Shown: piece by piece, positions 42,076 through 50,457 of the stretch | Layout of the letters: each line of letters starts with the position of its first letter | Position numbering within the stretch: the stretch's first letter is position 1 | NCBI RefSeq assembly: GCF_921292975.1 | Contig: NZ_CAKLCM010000003.1 | Span: forward strand, 434,001 to 498,000 | Source: Vibrio hippocampi | GTDB lineage: Bacteria > Pseudomonadota > Gammaproteobacteria > Enterobacterales > Vibrionaceae | Length of the DNA stretch: 64,000 nucleotides | Direction: 5' to 3' | Program-made: the position numbers and the translations under genes | The notes under the pieces: generated by a model | The model's input: the letters and a program-made list of their open reading frames with translations, nothing else | Told to the model about the DNA's origin: nothing | Databases searched by the model: none

Positions 42076-42618
42076 CTATTCCTTTGAAAAACGACCTTCA
42101 GCTTTATCTAATACATCTTTTGGTAAATGAGAGCAGACCACATGATAATTAGTATACAAATTTAAAAATAGCTTGGAGAAAAAGAGCCCAATTAGCACGA
42201 TAATAATGGACACTATTACCGTTATCCAAGCAATAAGTTGTTCGGAAGAACCGATTTCTCCCTGAATACGAATAATTTCTTTTTCTAAGCTATTTATTTT
42301 TTCATTTAAACGACTATTCTGCGACTTTTGTTCACTAATTTGTTCAAAAATATTGTGATACTTAGCCTCGACGGAAGCAATTTCTTTATGCTTTTCGTCT
42401 ACACCGTCTTTAATACTATTGATCTGAGAGATGTTTTTGTTAAAGCGAATCACGCGATTCTCAAGATCCTTTAAATTTGAATCCAGGGATTGAATATCGC
42501 GCTCTAACTTTATTTGAGTTTGATCAAGCTGATTTAGTAAAAGTTGGTTTTCATCCTGATTAGCAAAACTGGTGAACGAAAATACTAGAATGAAAAATGA
42601 AAGTACTATTTTTTTCAT
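42076..42618 (-). CDS. Exported coiled-coil membrane protein of unknown function
   Basis: A 180-residue product with a signal peptide (MKKIVLSFFILVFSFTSFA). A long predicted coiled coil (about residues 22-125; LERDIQSLDSNLKDLENRV and SRLNEKINSLEKEIIRIQGE show the heptads) leads to one transmembrane helix (AWITVIVSIIIVLIGLFF) and a 30-residue tail. A periplasmic coiled coil on one helix is a sensor- or scaffold-like layout, but no family was recognised. It follows the next gene by 3 bp on the same strand. The DNA is much more AT-rich than the flanks. Confidence 0.75.
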   Translation of the reverse strand: MKKIVLSFFILVFSFTSFANQDENQLLLNQLDQTQIKLERDIQSLDSNLKDLENRVIRFNKNISQINSIKDGVDEKHKEIASVEAKYHNIFEQISEQKSQNSRLNEKINSLEKEIIRIQGEIGSSEQLIAWITVIVSIIIVLIGLFFSKLFLNLYTNYHVVCSHLPKDVLDKAEGRFSKE

Positions 42619-42621
42619 TTT

Positions 42622-43068
42622 CTACTCCACATAAATTGTTGAGGATTTTAAAGTTGCAAGTTTTTGAGAACTAGGATCGAAAACTTTAACCTTGAAGGTA
42701 TACTTCCCCTTGTTGACTGGCCAAATTCTTTTTACGAGCCATGTGTAATCATCAATTCGATCTTCTCGTCTTTGACGGGTATAGACATCGGCATTATCAG
42801 TGTGGTTCTCTAACTTTATAGTGCCATTACCATCGTGGTATTCCCATTCAAAGTAATACTTCTGTTCTTTTATTAAAGGTGTTTTGGAGCTAAATTTAAC
42901 CCAAGCCCATATTTTTACGATGCCGTTGTTTGTTTTTACACTAGCGACACCATTTGCTTGAGTGAAGTGTTTTTGGTCAAAGCTATCCAAGATTTTCAGT
43001 GTGATAGTATCGTTTGACCAACTATAAAAAGGCGTAATTAGCAAGGTGAAAATCAGCATGTATTTCAT
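42622..43068 (-). CDS. Exported beta-rich protein, possibly DUF2914-like
   Basis: From the ATG at 43068 (AAGGA 8 bases upstream) the product has 148 residues and a signal peptide (MKYMLIFTLLITPFYSWS). The mature domain contains a Trp-rich motif (IWAWVKFSS), YYFEWEYHDGNG and a closing GKYTFKVKVFDPSSQKLATL. This resembles the end of DUF2914 domains, but the match is from memory and weak. It is upstream of the coiled-coil gene in a two-gene unit. The pair sits between the direct repeats and probably arrived together. Confidence 0.7.
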   Translation of the reverse strand: MKYMLIFTLLITPFYSWSNDTITLKILDSFDQKHFTQANGVASVKTNNGIVKIWAWVKFSSKTPLIKEQKYYFEWEYHDGNGTIKLENHTDNADVYTRQRREDRIDDYTWLVKRIWPVNKGKYTFKVKVFDPSSQKLATLKSSTIYVE

Positions 43069-43101
43069 TACACATTTCCTTGTTTTTGTAACTAATTGCA
43101 T

Positions 43102-43444
43102 AAATTACAAAAAATCGTTTTTTCTTTCCTAATTGTATTAACGCTAGTTCATAACATAGGTGTAGGCAAATTTGCTTTAGTTCTAGTGTGACATTAGCCT
43201 TGTGCTCATATGCTAATAATCTCGATATATTGGTCATAGCTCAACAACAAGGGGAGTAGACCGCAATATCAATGAAACGACTTAATGTCGCAGTGATGAT
43301 TCATCAAGGTCGACTAAAAGGTAGGGTTTTGCCATACATTTTTTCATACAAAATGGATTAATGCCTTCCCCATTCGTAACACAGAAGTATCCAAAAATAA
43401 GCGACAACACGCGAATACCCACCATGCTTGACCTTCAAACTTTC
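43102..43444. other. Gene-free AT-rich stretch right of the inserted pair
   Basis: No convincing gene, RNA or repeat was found. It probably holds the promoter of the two minus-strand genes and the right end of the inserted DNA. The similarity to the lysR region begins near 43447. Confidence 0.5.
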
Positions 43445-43540
43445 ACCCTCCGCCTTAACCCCACCACCAGCAAATCCTCAAGCTACCAAACGGTTCCAAT
43501 ATAAACATATCACCGTGACGCCAAGCCAAGCCACTTCCAT
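43445..43540 (-). pseudogene. Degraded 5' fragment of the lysR gene
   Basis: Read on the minus strand from the ATG at 43538-43540, the sequence follows the intact lysR start for about 30 codons. In the matching frame it gives LASR-stop-YVYIGTVW-stop-LEDLLVV against MASRLHAHIGTFRQLEILLAV in the intact gene. Two stops and a small frameshift show it is dead. It shows that the repeat once included the regulator's coding start. Confidence 0.75.
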
Positions 43541-43672
43541 CCGAGCAAATTGATGATTAGATAATCCTCTATGTAAATCATAATTAATATCTATTTTTAT
43601 CTAACTTCAATCTTGATTACCCTACATGGGCGGTTTTTGGAGGTAATGATGCAGTTAAAAGAAAAAGATATG
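43447..43672. repeat. Copy B of the direct repeat, attached to the permease genes
   Basis: Partner of 41115-41352. This copy keeps the working downstream gene but has a decayed lysR start, whereas copy A keeps the working lysR but a broken downstream gene. So each copy retains one half of the original divergent pair. Confidence 0.85.
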
Positions 43673-43885
43673 CGTTGTAGGCAGCTTGTTCTACCAGTGA
43701 TGACAACTTTAACGTTATTGGTGTTTTTTGTAATGGGGCAGGCAATGGGAATGCAGTCTATGGGGTTTGCTTTTGTGGCTGCTGGGCTGTCGGGGATGGT
43801 GTCGATACAGATGTGGCGAAACTCTCGACCTAGTCATCAGACGGGCGACTCAGCCATTATGGTTGGGGATAAGTCGTCATGGTGA
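43649..43885 (+). CDS. Small membrane protein coupled to the SbtA-like permease
   Basis: The ATG at 43649 has GGAGG 5 bases upstream. The 78-residue product has two hydrophobic segments (LVLPVMTTLTLLVFFVMGQAMG and MGFAFVAAGLSGMVSIQMW) and a short polar tail. Its stop overlaps the permease start by 7 bases, so the two are made together. I do not recognise a family. A small partner or regulator of the permease is a reasonable guess. An eight-codon start of the same gene survives in copy A at 41324. Confidence 0.75.
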   Translation: MQLKEKDMRCRQLVLPVMTTLTLLVFFVMGQAMGMQSMGFAFVAAGLSGMVSIQMWRNSRPSHQTGDSAIMVGDKSSW

Positions 43886-44811
43886 TGGATGCTGTTGTTG
43901 CCTTTTTTATTCTTGGTGCTGTGAGTCAACTGCTCGGGGCAAAGCTGGCTTTTCCGGAGAGCCTTTATAAATCGCTAAGCCTATTTCTAATGATTGCGAT
44001 TGGCTTAAAGGGAGGCTTGGCGTTACAGAAGCATATCGATCCGCAGCTAGTTCTGATGGGGGGCGCTGTCATCGTATTTGGATTGTTGCTGCCTCTAATC
44101 GCGTTTCCTTTACTTAGGTATTTTGGTGGCTTAGACCGCATTAACGCGGGAGCGGTTGCTGCGCACTATGGCTCGGTTAGTGTTGCGACCTATGCCGTGG
44201 CGGTGGCGCTGCTGGAAGCCAACAATATTCAATATGAGGCGTATTTTCCACTGTTTGTGGTGTTGCTTGAGATGCCCGCTATTGTGGTCGGTTTGGTTCT
44301 TGCCAAGGGCAGCCTTAAGATTATTAACGCCAAATTTATTAAACATGAACTGGTGGCGAACCAAAGTATTTTACTGATGTTGGGCAGCTTGCTTATTGGC
44401 TACTTAGGAGGCAACAGTGTTGAGAAGTTGTCGCCGCTGTTTATTGAGCTGTTTTCCGGCGTATTGGCGCTGTTTCTGTTAAAAATGGGGATGGTGGCGG
44501 GTGAGCAATTGTCGACGCTGAAAAAACACAGTCTGTTCTTGGTGAGCTTTGCGATGTTGATGCCGATGCTAGGCGGTCTGGCGGGGACGGCGTTGGGCTG
44601 GATGCTTAACTTGAGTGCGGGTGGTATTGCATTAATGGCGGTGCTGGGCGCAAGTGCCTCTTATATTGCGGTGCCTGCTGCCATGAAAGAGAGTTTGCCA
44701 GAAGCCAATGCAGGTATGTCGATCACCACTTCACTGGGGATCACTTTTCCGTTTAACGTGTTACTGGGTGTGCCTTTCTTTATCGCGCTGGGTCAATATA
44801 TCACGGCGTAG
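43879..44811 (+). CDS. SbtA-like sodium-dependent bicarbonate transport family permease
   Basis: The 310-residue product has about ten transmembrane segments. The conserved runs SLFLMIAIGLKGGLALQKH, INAGAVAAHYGSVSVATYAVA and LGASASYIAVPAAMKESLPEANAG are typical of the SbtA/DUF897 permeases. In cyanobacteria SbtA imports bicarbonate with sodium. The role in heterotrophic marine bacteria is not settled. It is the natural target of the LysR regulator at 40270, from which insertion has separated it. Confidence 0.9.
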   Translation: MVMDAVVAFFILGAVSQLLGAKLAFPESLYKSLSLFLMIAIGLKGGLALQKHIDPQLVLMGGAVIVFGLLLPLIAFPLLRYFGGLDRINAGAVAAHYGSVSVATYAVAVALLEANNIQYEAYFPLFVVLLEMPAIVVGLVLAKGSLKIINAKFIKHELVANQSILLMLGSLLIGYLGGNSVEKLSPLFIELFSGVLALFLLKMGMVAGEQLSTLKKHSLFLVSFAMLMPMLGGLAGTALGWMLNLSAGGIALMAVLGASASYIAVPAAMKESLPEANAGMSITTSLGITFPFNVLLGVPFFIALGQYITA

Positions 44812-44954
44812 TCGGGGGGATTGTGGTATAGAACAAACAATGCAACGCGCATCGGTGAACTTTGCTTGGTGACAATGGGGATCGACTGCCATTGTCACTA
44901 TCTTTGGCGCTTTTCAAGATAGTTGTCCCATCTCGCTTGTCACAGATCCCTTTG

Positions 44955-45275
44955 TCACAGAGTCTGCCAATCCAATATCTCCATGACTTCAAACGCGACC
45001 TCTTCATAAGGATGCGCAGCCAGCAAGGCTTCAATACTGGTTTTGACGAGGTGGTCTTCGCACACTAATTCGACTCGTAACTCGCGCACTTTTTCCACTT
45101 CGCCGTGGGAACCGATATGTGGGTTAGCGCCAGCTAAAGGACGAAACTGCCCTTGTCCTTCGAGTTGAAAGCAGCAGCGGTCATAGTCGCCAATGCGACC
45201 GGCTCCGGCGTCAAATACGGCGTTTTTTACTGCTTCGGCATCGTTCACTGGTACAAAAAATACAATTTTCTTCAT
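44955..45275 (-). CDS. NIF3/YqfO-like (CutA1-fold) domain protein
   Basis: The 106-residue product matches the middle PII/CutA-like insert of NIF3-family proteins as a free-standing protein. It begins MKKIVFFVPVNDAEAVKNAVFDAGAGRIGDYDRC and ends AHPYEEVAFEVMEI. Such YqfO-type proteins occur widely in proteobacteria; function is unknown, with a metal-binding or nucleotide-sensing role suggested for the fold. It ends 48 bp before the downstream end of the two-component locus on the same strand. Confidence 0.85.
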   Translation of the reverse strand: MKKIVFFVPVNDAEAVKNAVFDAGAGRIGDYDRCCFQLEGQGQFRPLAGANPHIGSHGEVEKVRELRVELVCEDHLVKTSIEALLAAHPYEEVAFEVMEILDWQTL

Positions 45276-45322
45276 GATCTAAACTCGACGATTAAAGCTT
45301 GGACTTAGCTTGGTTAATCTTC

Positions 45323-46708
45323 TCATACTGCCTTGAGCGCAAAAGATTGCAAGTACTCTGTTTCTCTGGCGTCGGTTTGTAGATAGCTATGATGCAGCAT
45401 AAGGATCGATTGAACGATCTTGGTGCCGATACCCAGCGCGCCGCTTTGCGCTTGGTGATCGACCTTATTGTGTAATGAAAACTCAATCAAAGCGTTGCTC
45501 GGATTCAAGTGCGCTCGGCAGATCACTTCGGAATCTAACGGGCTATGTCTTAAGGCGTTCTCTAACAGATTCAGTATCGCTCGCTCTAGTAAGCCTTTGT
45601 CTCCGACTGTGCTCAGATTGTTGTCCACCTCTAAGGTGAGGCTGCGTTGCTGTTGGCTAAAGGCGGCTTGCATGGTCTCGGCACACTCTTGAACCACGCT
45701 GGCAAACTCTATCGGAGTGGGTTGATATTCAGGTGCAGCATCTGACTCTCTTGCTGACTCTAACATCTGATGCAGTTGCGTCGACAGCTTTTGGCAATTT
45801 CGAAACGCGACCTCAATCAGAGGGTCGTCGCTGTGGTGCTGGATGCGCCACGTTTCCAAATAACCCAGTACGCTGGATAGCGGCGTTTTGAGATCATGGC
45901 TCAGTTGCAATAGATCTTGTCGACGCTTGGATGATTGATATTGCAGTTGTAAGAACTGCTGCTGAATATATTTCGCCATTAATTGATAGGAACGCGCAAT
46001 CGGCACGAGTTCCGGCACTTGGTCGCTGAAATCGGGCTTTAAGCGAAAGTCATGCTCGGCTTGTTGTTCGAGTTGCTGCGTGACTCTATGAATCGGATTA
46101 AGAAGGCTCATTTTCACCAGCGCATAGCTGCCCACCGCAAAACCCAAGATTGAGAGCAAAACCAACCCGCCGAGGGCGAGGTAAGGGGTATCGACCTGCG
46201 CATCGGCAATCGCGCTGTGTTTGGTGCTGCCAATCACCACATACAGATAGCCAACGGTAGAGCCTAACTCTTCAATCGCCGCAACAGAAAACACTTTATG
46301 TTGCTCTGGGTTTCTCGGATCGTCGCCAAGGATAGGAAAGGGGGCTTGGTCTAGAAACTGATGAATCGGTGCCAGATCGACATGATCCATCATCGGCGCA
46401 TCGTCGGGCGCTGCGTGGGTGGTGATTTTCCCTTGGCTATCGAGAAAATAGATTTCAAAATCCGGCCCCATCAGCATCAGAGTGTGGAATATGGATTTCA
46501 GCGCTTTAGGGTTATAGTCGGTGCCAATCATCAGCGGATTATCATCGCGCATATGGCTGGCAAGATATTGGTGCAGGCTCTGTTTAGTTCGCTGTTCAAT
46601 GGTCTGTTTTTGCCAGTTGTAGGTCAGGGCGATAGCAATCACTGCAACCAGAAACCAGACGCTGGTAAACATGACTAAGCGAAATTTAAAGCTGGTGGTT
46701 TTAGCCAT
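45323..46708 (-). CDS. Sensor histidine kinase with an atypical ATP-binding domain
   Basis: The product has 461 residues. Two transmembrane helices (LVMFTSVWFLVAVIAIALTY and LALGGLVLLSILGFAVGSYAL) bracket a periplasmic sensor domain of about 145 residues. A HAMP-like linker, the phospho-acceptor block LSHDLKTPLSSVLGYLETW and the N-box NLLENALRHSP follow. The normal G1 box (DxGxG) and F-box are missing: after FSLHNKVDHQAQ the chain goes straight to GALGIGTKIVQSILMLHH. The ATG at 46708 is preceded by AGGTGAGG. It pairs with the response regulator upstream. Either ATP binding is altered or the domain is a divergent subfamily. Confidence 0.88.
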   Translation of the reverse strand: MAKTTSFKFRLVMFTSVWFLVAVIAIALTYNWQKQTIEQRTKQSLHQYLASHMRDDNPLMIGTDYNPKALKSIFHTLMLMGPDFEIYFLDSQGKITTHAAPDDAPMMDHVDLAPIHQFLDQAPFPILGDDPRNPEQHKVFSVAAIEELGSTVGYLYVVIGSTKHSAIADAQVDTPYLALGGLVLLSILGFAVGSYALVKMSLLNPIHRVTQQLEQQAEHDFRLKPDFSDQVPELVPIARSYQLMAKYIQQQFLQLQYQSSKRRQDLLQLSHDLKTPLSSVLGYLETWRIQHHSDDPLIEVAFRNCQKLSTQLHQMLESARESDAAPEYQPTPIEFASVVQECAETMQAAFSQQQRSLTLEVDNNLSTVGDKGLLERAILNLLENALRHSPLDSEVICRAHLNPSNALIEFSLHNKVDHQAQSGALGIGTKIVQSILMLHHSYLQTDARETEYLQSFALKAV

Positions 46709-46723
46709 AAGCCTCACCTTAAG

Positions 46724-47458
46724 TTAATGAGGAAGGGGCTGAAATTTATAGCCCACTCCCCAGACAGTTTGAATAAAATGATGCTCGCTTTGTTCCAATG
46801 TCAACTTGCCACGTAAGCGATTGATGGTGCTACAAACCGTATGATGATAGCCGCTATGATTGGTTTGCCAGACGTGGTCTAACAGTTCGTCCTTGCTGTA
46901 AACGCGTCCCGGTCGCGAGGCTAAAAATCGCAGTAGCGTAAACTCGGTGGCGGTCAGGGTGATCTGTCGATCTTGGAGCGAGACTTGATGTCGCTCAGGA
47001 ACAATCTGCAAAGGACCAAATACCATGCGGTTCTCTTGCTCGGCTTGGGGCTCGTCAAGGGAGGAGAGTTGGGCAACGCGACGCAGCACATTGCGAACCC
47101 TTGCCTGAAACTCAAGCACGCTAAACGGCTTGGTCATGTAATCATCGACCCCCGCTTCTAAGCCAGCGACTTTATCCATTTCGCAATCTCTTGCGGTCAG
47201 CATAAGCACGGGTTGCCAATGTTGATGCTGGCGTAATTGCTGGCAAAACGTCAGCCCATCGCCATCAGGAAGACCGCGATCTAATACCACAATATCAAAT
47301 GGTTGTTGGCTAAATTCGCTCTCGGCATCGCGAATATTCGTCACTCTTACCACTTGGTGACCCTGAAACTTTAATTGCATCTGAATAAGCTCTGCCAGAT
47401 CGTCATCATCTTCAACCAACAAGATGTGCGCCATGGAATTGGCTGCTTGCATTGTCAT
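46724..47458 (-). CDS. OmpR/PhoB-family response regulator
   Basis: From the ATG at 47458 (AAGGA upstream) the protein has 244 residues. The receiver domain starts HILLVEDDDDLAELIQ, has the phospho-acceptor Asp in IVVLDRGLPDGDG (around residue 60) and KPFS with the conserved Lys. A C-terminal winged helix (FTLLRFLASRPGRVYSKDELLDHVW, CSTINRLRGKL) binds DNA. The kinase gene follows 15 bp downstream. The adjacent spondin-domain genes, transcribed the same way, are the obvious candidate targets. Confidence 0.93.
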   Translation of the reverse strand: MTMQAANSMAHILLVEDDDDLAELIQMQLKFQGHQVVRVTNIRDAESEFSQQPFDIVVLDRGLPDGDGLTFCQQLRQHQHWQPVLMLTARDCEMDKVAGLEAGVDDYMTKPFSVLEFQARVRNVLRRVAQLSSLDEPQAEQENRMVFGPLQIVPERHQVSLQDRQITLTATEFTLLRFLASRPGRVYSKDELLDHVWQTNHSGYHHTVCSTINRLRGKLTLEQSEHHFIQTVWGVGYKFQPLPH

Positions 47459-47544
47459 GGTAATTGTCCTTGTGATTAGAGCCACACTGAACACAAGACC
47501 GGAGCAAACAGAAATTAGTTTCAAATCGCGAGCAATTATTGACA

Positions 47545-47581
47545 AAGTGACCCAATACAAGGGCAGAGTATTGGGTCACTT
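47545..47581 (-). terminator. Hairpin between the spondin genes and the response regulator
   Basis: AAGTGACCCAATAC and GTATTGGGTCACTT form a perfect 14-bp stem with a 9-base loop, 73 bp beyond the spondin gene stop. On the minus strand it is followed by TTTGTC, a weak tail, so it is a likely terminator or attenuator ahead of the two-component genes. Confidence 0.7.
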
Positions 47582-47653
47582 ACTGCGTCAACGTTAGCTT
47601 TCGATTCACTTGACGGTCGATTACCTTAGCTGTCGATTACATCGCAACGGGTT

Positions 47654-48355
47654 TTAATCGAGACGAGTAATGGTGATTTGCGCACCGGGGTTAACAAATC
47701 GGTGGTTGGCGCTAAGTGCTGAGCTCGCGAGTCCATCATCGGCAGAAATGACGCCGGAATGAAAGGTGACAATGTCACTAGTGTCATTGCGAGCCGAATT
47801 AAAGCCTTCTCCGCCACCTGCTGGACCGGGAATGGTGGAAGCCAGCTCATCATTTAGCTCCGTTCCGGAATCCCACACATTCATGGTCATTTGGTAGCTT
47901 TCACCAACCGAAAGAGACATCAAAGACAGTCCGGTTTCCCCCACGAACGCGTCATTGGTATTGACCAACATCGAGGCCAGCGATAGATAACCGGAACTGA
48001 CGGTAACGGTTACTTCATCACTCGCGCCAGGCATCACCAGACCGTTTCCTGAGACGGCGAAATCGACATTGCTATCACTGTTCATCAAGGCGATGACCTC
48101 AGCATTACTGCCCCCTTCGGCAAGGTGTTCCAACTCTACTGAGGCACTGGAACCGACGGTAAACAGAGAGAAATCTTCGTTATGGGTGACAATGGCTAAT
48201 GGCGACATTGGCTGGTTAGGAGTCAGATTAATAAACGAGATTCGATATTGAGCCTCATCGCTGCTGCGTGTTGAACTGCTGTCATTGTCGTCATCGCTAC
48301 AACCGACGAGCAGAGCTGCGGCTATCGCTGCGGTTAAGATGGGTAATTTCATCAC
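47654..48355 (-). CDS. Spondin-domain lipoprotein
   Basis: A 233-residue product with a lipoprotein signal (AAIAAALLVGCSDDD; Cys in L-V-G-C). The mature protein is an acidic linker followed by a spondin-N-like beta sandwich: YRISFINLTPNQPMSPLAIVTHN, GGSNAEVIALMN, VSSGYLSLASMLVNTNDAFVG and ELNDELASTIPGPAGGG. Bacterial spondin-domain proteins are exported and common in marine gammaproteobacteria; role unknown, adhesion or calcium binding is possible. It is paralogous to the next gene (6-bp gap), and the two-component genes lie downstream. Confidence 0.85.
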   Translation of the reverse strand: MMKLPILTAAIAAALLVGCSDDDNDSSSTRSSDEAQYRISFINLTPNQPMSPLAIVTHNEDFSLFTVGSSASVELEHLAEGGSNAEVIALMNSDSNVDFAVSGNGLVMPGASDEVTVTVSSGYLSLASMLVNTNDAFVGETGLSLMSLSVGESYQMTMNVWDSGTELNDELASTIPGPAGGGEGFNSARNDTSDIVTFHSGVISADDGLASSALSANHRFVNPGAQITITRLD

Positions 48356-48361
48356 GACCTC

Positions 48362-49072
48362 CTATTTAACCACGATGGTGATGGTCGCCACTGGGTTTAA
48401 CCAGCGATGGCTTGCGTTGTCCAAGTCACTGATACCGGCGGTTGCGTCAGCATCGCCAATATTACCCGGATGGACGTGAACCTTGTCATTGCTGATGCTG
48501 GTTTCGACCCCAGTGCCATTAGCGCCAAAGGTCAGAAATGGCGGGTTAGGAATGCTTGACGCCAGTTCGTCATTGGCTTCGGTGCCGGCATCATAGCCGC
48601 GCAGTGTCGTGGTGTAGGTGCCGGCTTGCTCTGGAATTGCCCAGCTGTCTAAGCCGACAAAACCATCATTGGTTGGCAGCAACATCGCGCTGAGGGAGAG
48701 ATAGCCAAACTCGCCGCTATCAATAGAAAAGGTGGTGGTCGCACCGGGATCTAATGGACCAGAGGCGGGGTTTTCAACCACCACACCGCCAGCATTGCTA
48801 ATTACGCTGGATAATCCCGAAATATCCCCGCCTTCCGCCATGGATTGCAGTTCGCTAGAGGCTTGCTCACCAGTGCGGAACATATAGAGATCCGAGTCGT
48901 GAGCCGCGACGATAAGCGGAGTAAAGTAGATGCCCTTCGTGGCGTTGGTTATGGTGACTTCGAGTTCGGCGGCGTGCAGTTGGCTTGCGCCCAAAAGCAG
49001 TGCGGTCGAGGTGGCGACTAGCCCTAATTTCTTTCCGAGGTGTCGTGAGTTTAGCGACTTACATTGTTTCAT
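48362..49072 (-). CDS. Exported spondin-domain protein, paralogue of the adjacent gene
   Basis: A 236-residue product with a cleavable signal peptide (about residues 1-34, ending ASQLHAA). The same domain pattern as its neighbour is seen: LEVTITNATKGIYFTPLIVAAHDSDLY, GYLSLSAMLLPTNDGFVG, AGTEANDELASSIPNPPF and a HRWLNPVATITI end. It is soluble, while the neighbour is a lipoprotein, so the pair may form a soluble/anchored complex. It is the first gene of its unit. Confidence 0.85.
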   Translation of the reverse strand: MKQCKSLNSRHLGKKLGLVATSTALLLGASQLHAAELEVTITNATKGIYFTPLIVAAHDSDLYMFRTGEQASSELQSMAEGGDISGLSSVISNAGGVVVENPASGPLDPGATTTFSIDSGEFGYLSLSAMLLPTNDGFVGLDSWAIPEQAGTYTTTLRGYDAGTEANDELASSIPNPPFLTFGANGTGVETSISNDKVHVHPGNIGDADATAGISDLDNASHRWLNPVATITIVVK

Positions 49073-49467
49073 CTTGAATCCATCCTATTTGCGAGTTGTG
49101 ATCCCAAGTTTTTTGGCATACTGCACCCAATCCATCTTGGTGGTTTTGCTTTTTATAAATGAACGGTCATAAACGAGCGTTCATAACGGGTTGTTGGTGT
49201 CGATGTGATTAATGATGAAGCTTGAATCTATTAGCAGGGTCACGAAATTCTCACAAAATTCTCAAAGGATTTCGTCTTTTTGTAACGTGTTGATTTTTAG
49301 TTGATAAACAGGAAAATTAGTTAAGGAAGAGTGTCAAGGATGGATGATCTGTCAAGGATGACTGGTTAAGGATGAACGCTCAGCGACAATTGTTCAAGTG
49401 AGAGACTGGGAATCACCAACTGGAGGTGGACAGAATCCCTCCCACCTCCAAGGATTGCAGGTTGAAA
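49073..49467. other. Intergenic region between the spondin genes and the allantoinase gene
   Basis: The left part must hold the spondin promoter (TTGACA-like elements were not clear). GTCAAGGATG-type units recur three times at about 49334-49373. TGGAGGTGG (49421-49429) and CCACCTCCA (49442-49450) form a 9-bp inverted repeat downstream of the allantoinase gene and may serve as its terminator, though no T-run follows. No gene was seen. Confidence 0.5.
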
Positions 49468-50409
49468 TTAGTTGCTTGGCGGGTGTTGCTCAATCCAATG
49501 ATTGGCGATCTGCTCTCGGGTCGCCACCCAAACATGTTCATGGCTTTGCACATAATCTAAGAAGCGTTTCAGCGCCATAAAGCGACTCGGTTTGCCAATG
49601 ATTCGGCAATGCAGACCAATTGACATCATCTTTGGTTTATCTGCGCCTTCACTATATAAACAATCGAAATGGTCTTTAAGATAGTGAAAGAACTCATCGC
49701 CGTGACTAAATCCAAACGGAGAAGAAAAGCGCATATCGTTGGTATCGAGGGTGTAAGGAATCACCAAATGTGAGCGATTGACCGCTTGTCCAGCGCTATC
49801 GACACCGCTGGGTAATGGTGTCCAAAATGGCAGGTCGTCACCATAATAATCGGAGTCATAAAGCAGCCCATCTTGCTCTGCGACCAGCGCACGGGTATTG
49901 GGAGAATCGCGCCCCGTGTACCAGCCAATAGGACGCTTGCCTGTCAGGCTTTCTATAATATCGAGCGCTTGGATCATATGCTCACGTTCTTGCTCTATCG
50001 GCATATGTTGGTAGTGAATCCACTTTAATCCATGACAGGCGATTTCATGACCCTCTTCGACAATGGCTTGCGTTACCTCTGGGTTACGTTGCAATGCGGT
50101 CGCGACGGCAAAAACGGTGAGGGGTAATTCGCGGCGTTTAAATTCATTCAGGATACGCCAGACGCCCGCTCTTGAGCCATATTCGTACATCGACTCCATG
50201 CTCATATGGCGGTCTTGATAGGCGTCGGCATTGGCGATTTCAGATAAAAAGGTTTCCGAGTGCGAGTCGCCATGCAGCACACAGTTTTCTCCACCTTCTT
50301 CGTAGTTGAGCACAAACTGCACCGCCACTTTTGCCTTATTGGGCCAATTGGCATCTGGGACGTTATTGCGTCCGTAACCGACATAATCTCTTGGGTTGTT
50401 TTGTTCCAT
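49468..50409 (-). CDS. hpxB: Polysaccharide deacetylase-fold allantoinase (PuuE/HpxB type)
   Basis: PuuE-type allantoinase opens (S)-allantoin to allantoate without a metal, unlike DAL1/AllB. The 313-residue chain has the NodB-fold landmarks VQFVLNYEEGGENCVLHGD, EGHEIACHGLKWIHYQHM and RPIGWYTGRDSPNTRALV, and ends with SIGLHCRIIGKPSRF. It lies third in a GntR-racemase-allantoinase unit, the order of the hpxSAB operon of Klebsiella. The start ATG is preceded by a weak AAGATAAGG. Confidence 0.92.
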   Translation of the reverse strand: MEQNNPRDYVGYGRNNVPDANWPNKAKVAVQFVLNYEEGGENCVLHGDSHSETFLSEIANADAYQDRHMSMESMYEYGSRAGVWRILNEFKRRELPLTVFAVATALQRNPEVTQAIVEEGHEIACHGLKWIHYQHMPIEQEREHMIQALDIIESLTGKRPIGWYTGRDSPNTRALVAEQDGLLYDSDYYGDDLPFWTPLPSGVDSAGQAVNRSHLVIPYTLDTNDMRFSSPFGFSHGDEFFHYLKDHFDCLYSEGADKPKMMSIGLHCRIIGKPSRFMALKRFLDYVQSHEHVWVATREQIANHWIEQHPPSN

Positions 50410-50457
50410 AAAGCTAACCTTATCTTCCTTAATGCTTTTTTAAGCTGACTCTTGCGC

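Noticed and set aside
41912-42130. Open frame of 72 codons spanning the QLVLPAL remnant
   Set aside because: It has no ribosome binding site, covers two hairpins and a gene remnant, and ends inside the opposing coiled-coil gene. It is most likely a chance frame.
47459-47560. Longer N-terminus of the response regulator
   Set aside because: It would cover the hairpin at 47545-47581 and has no similarity to receiver domains.
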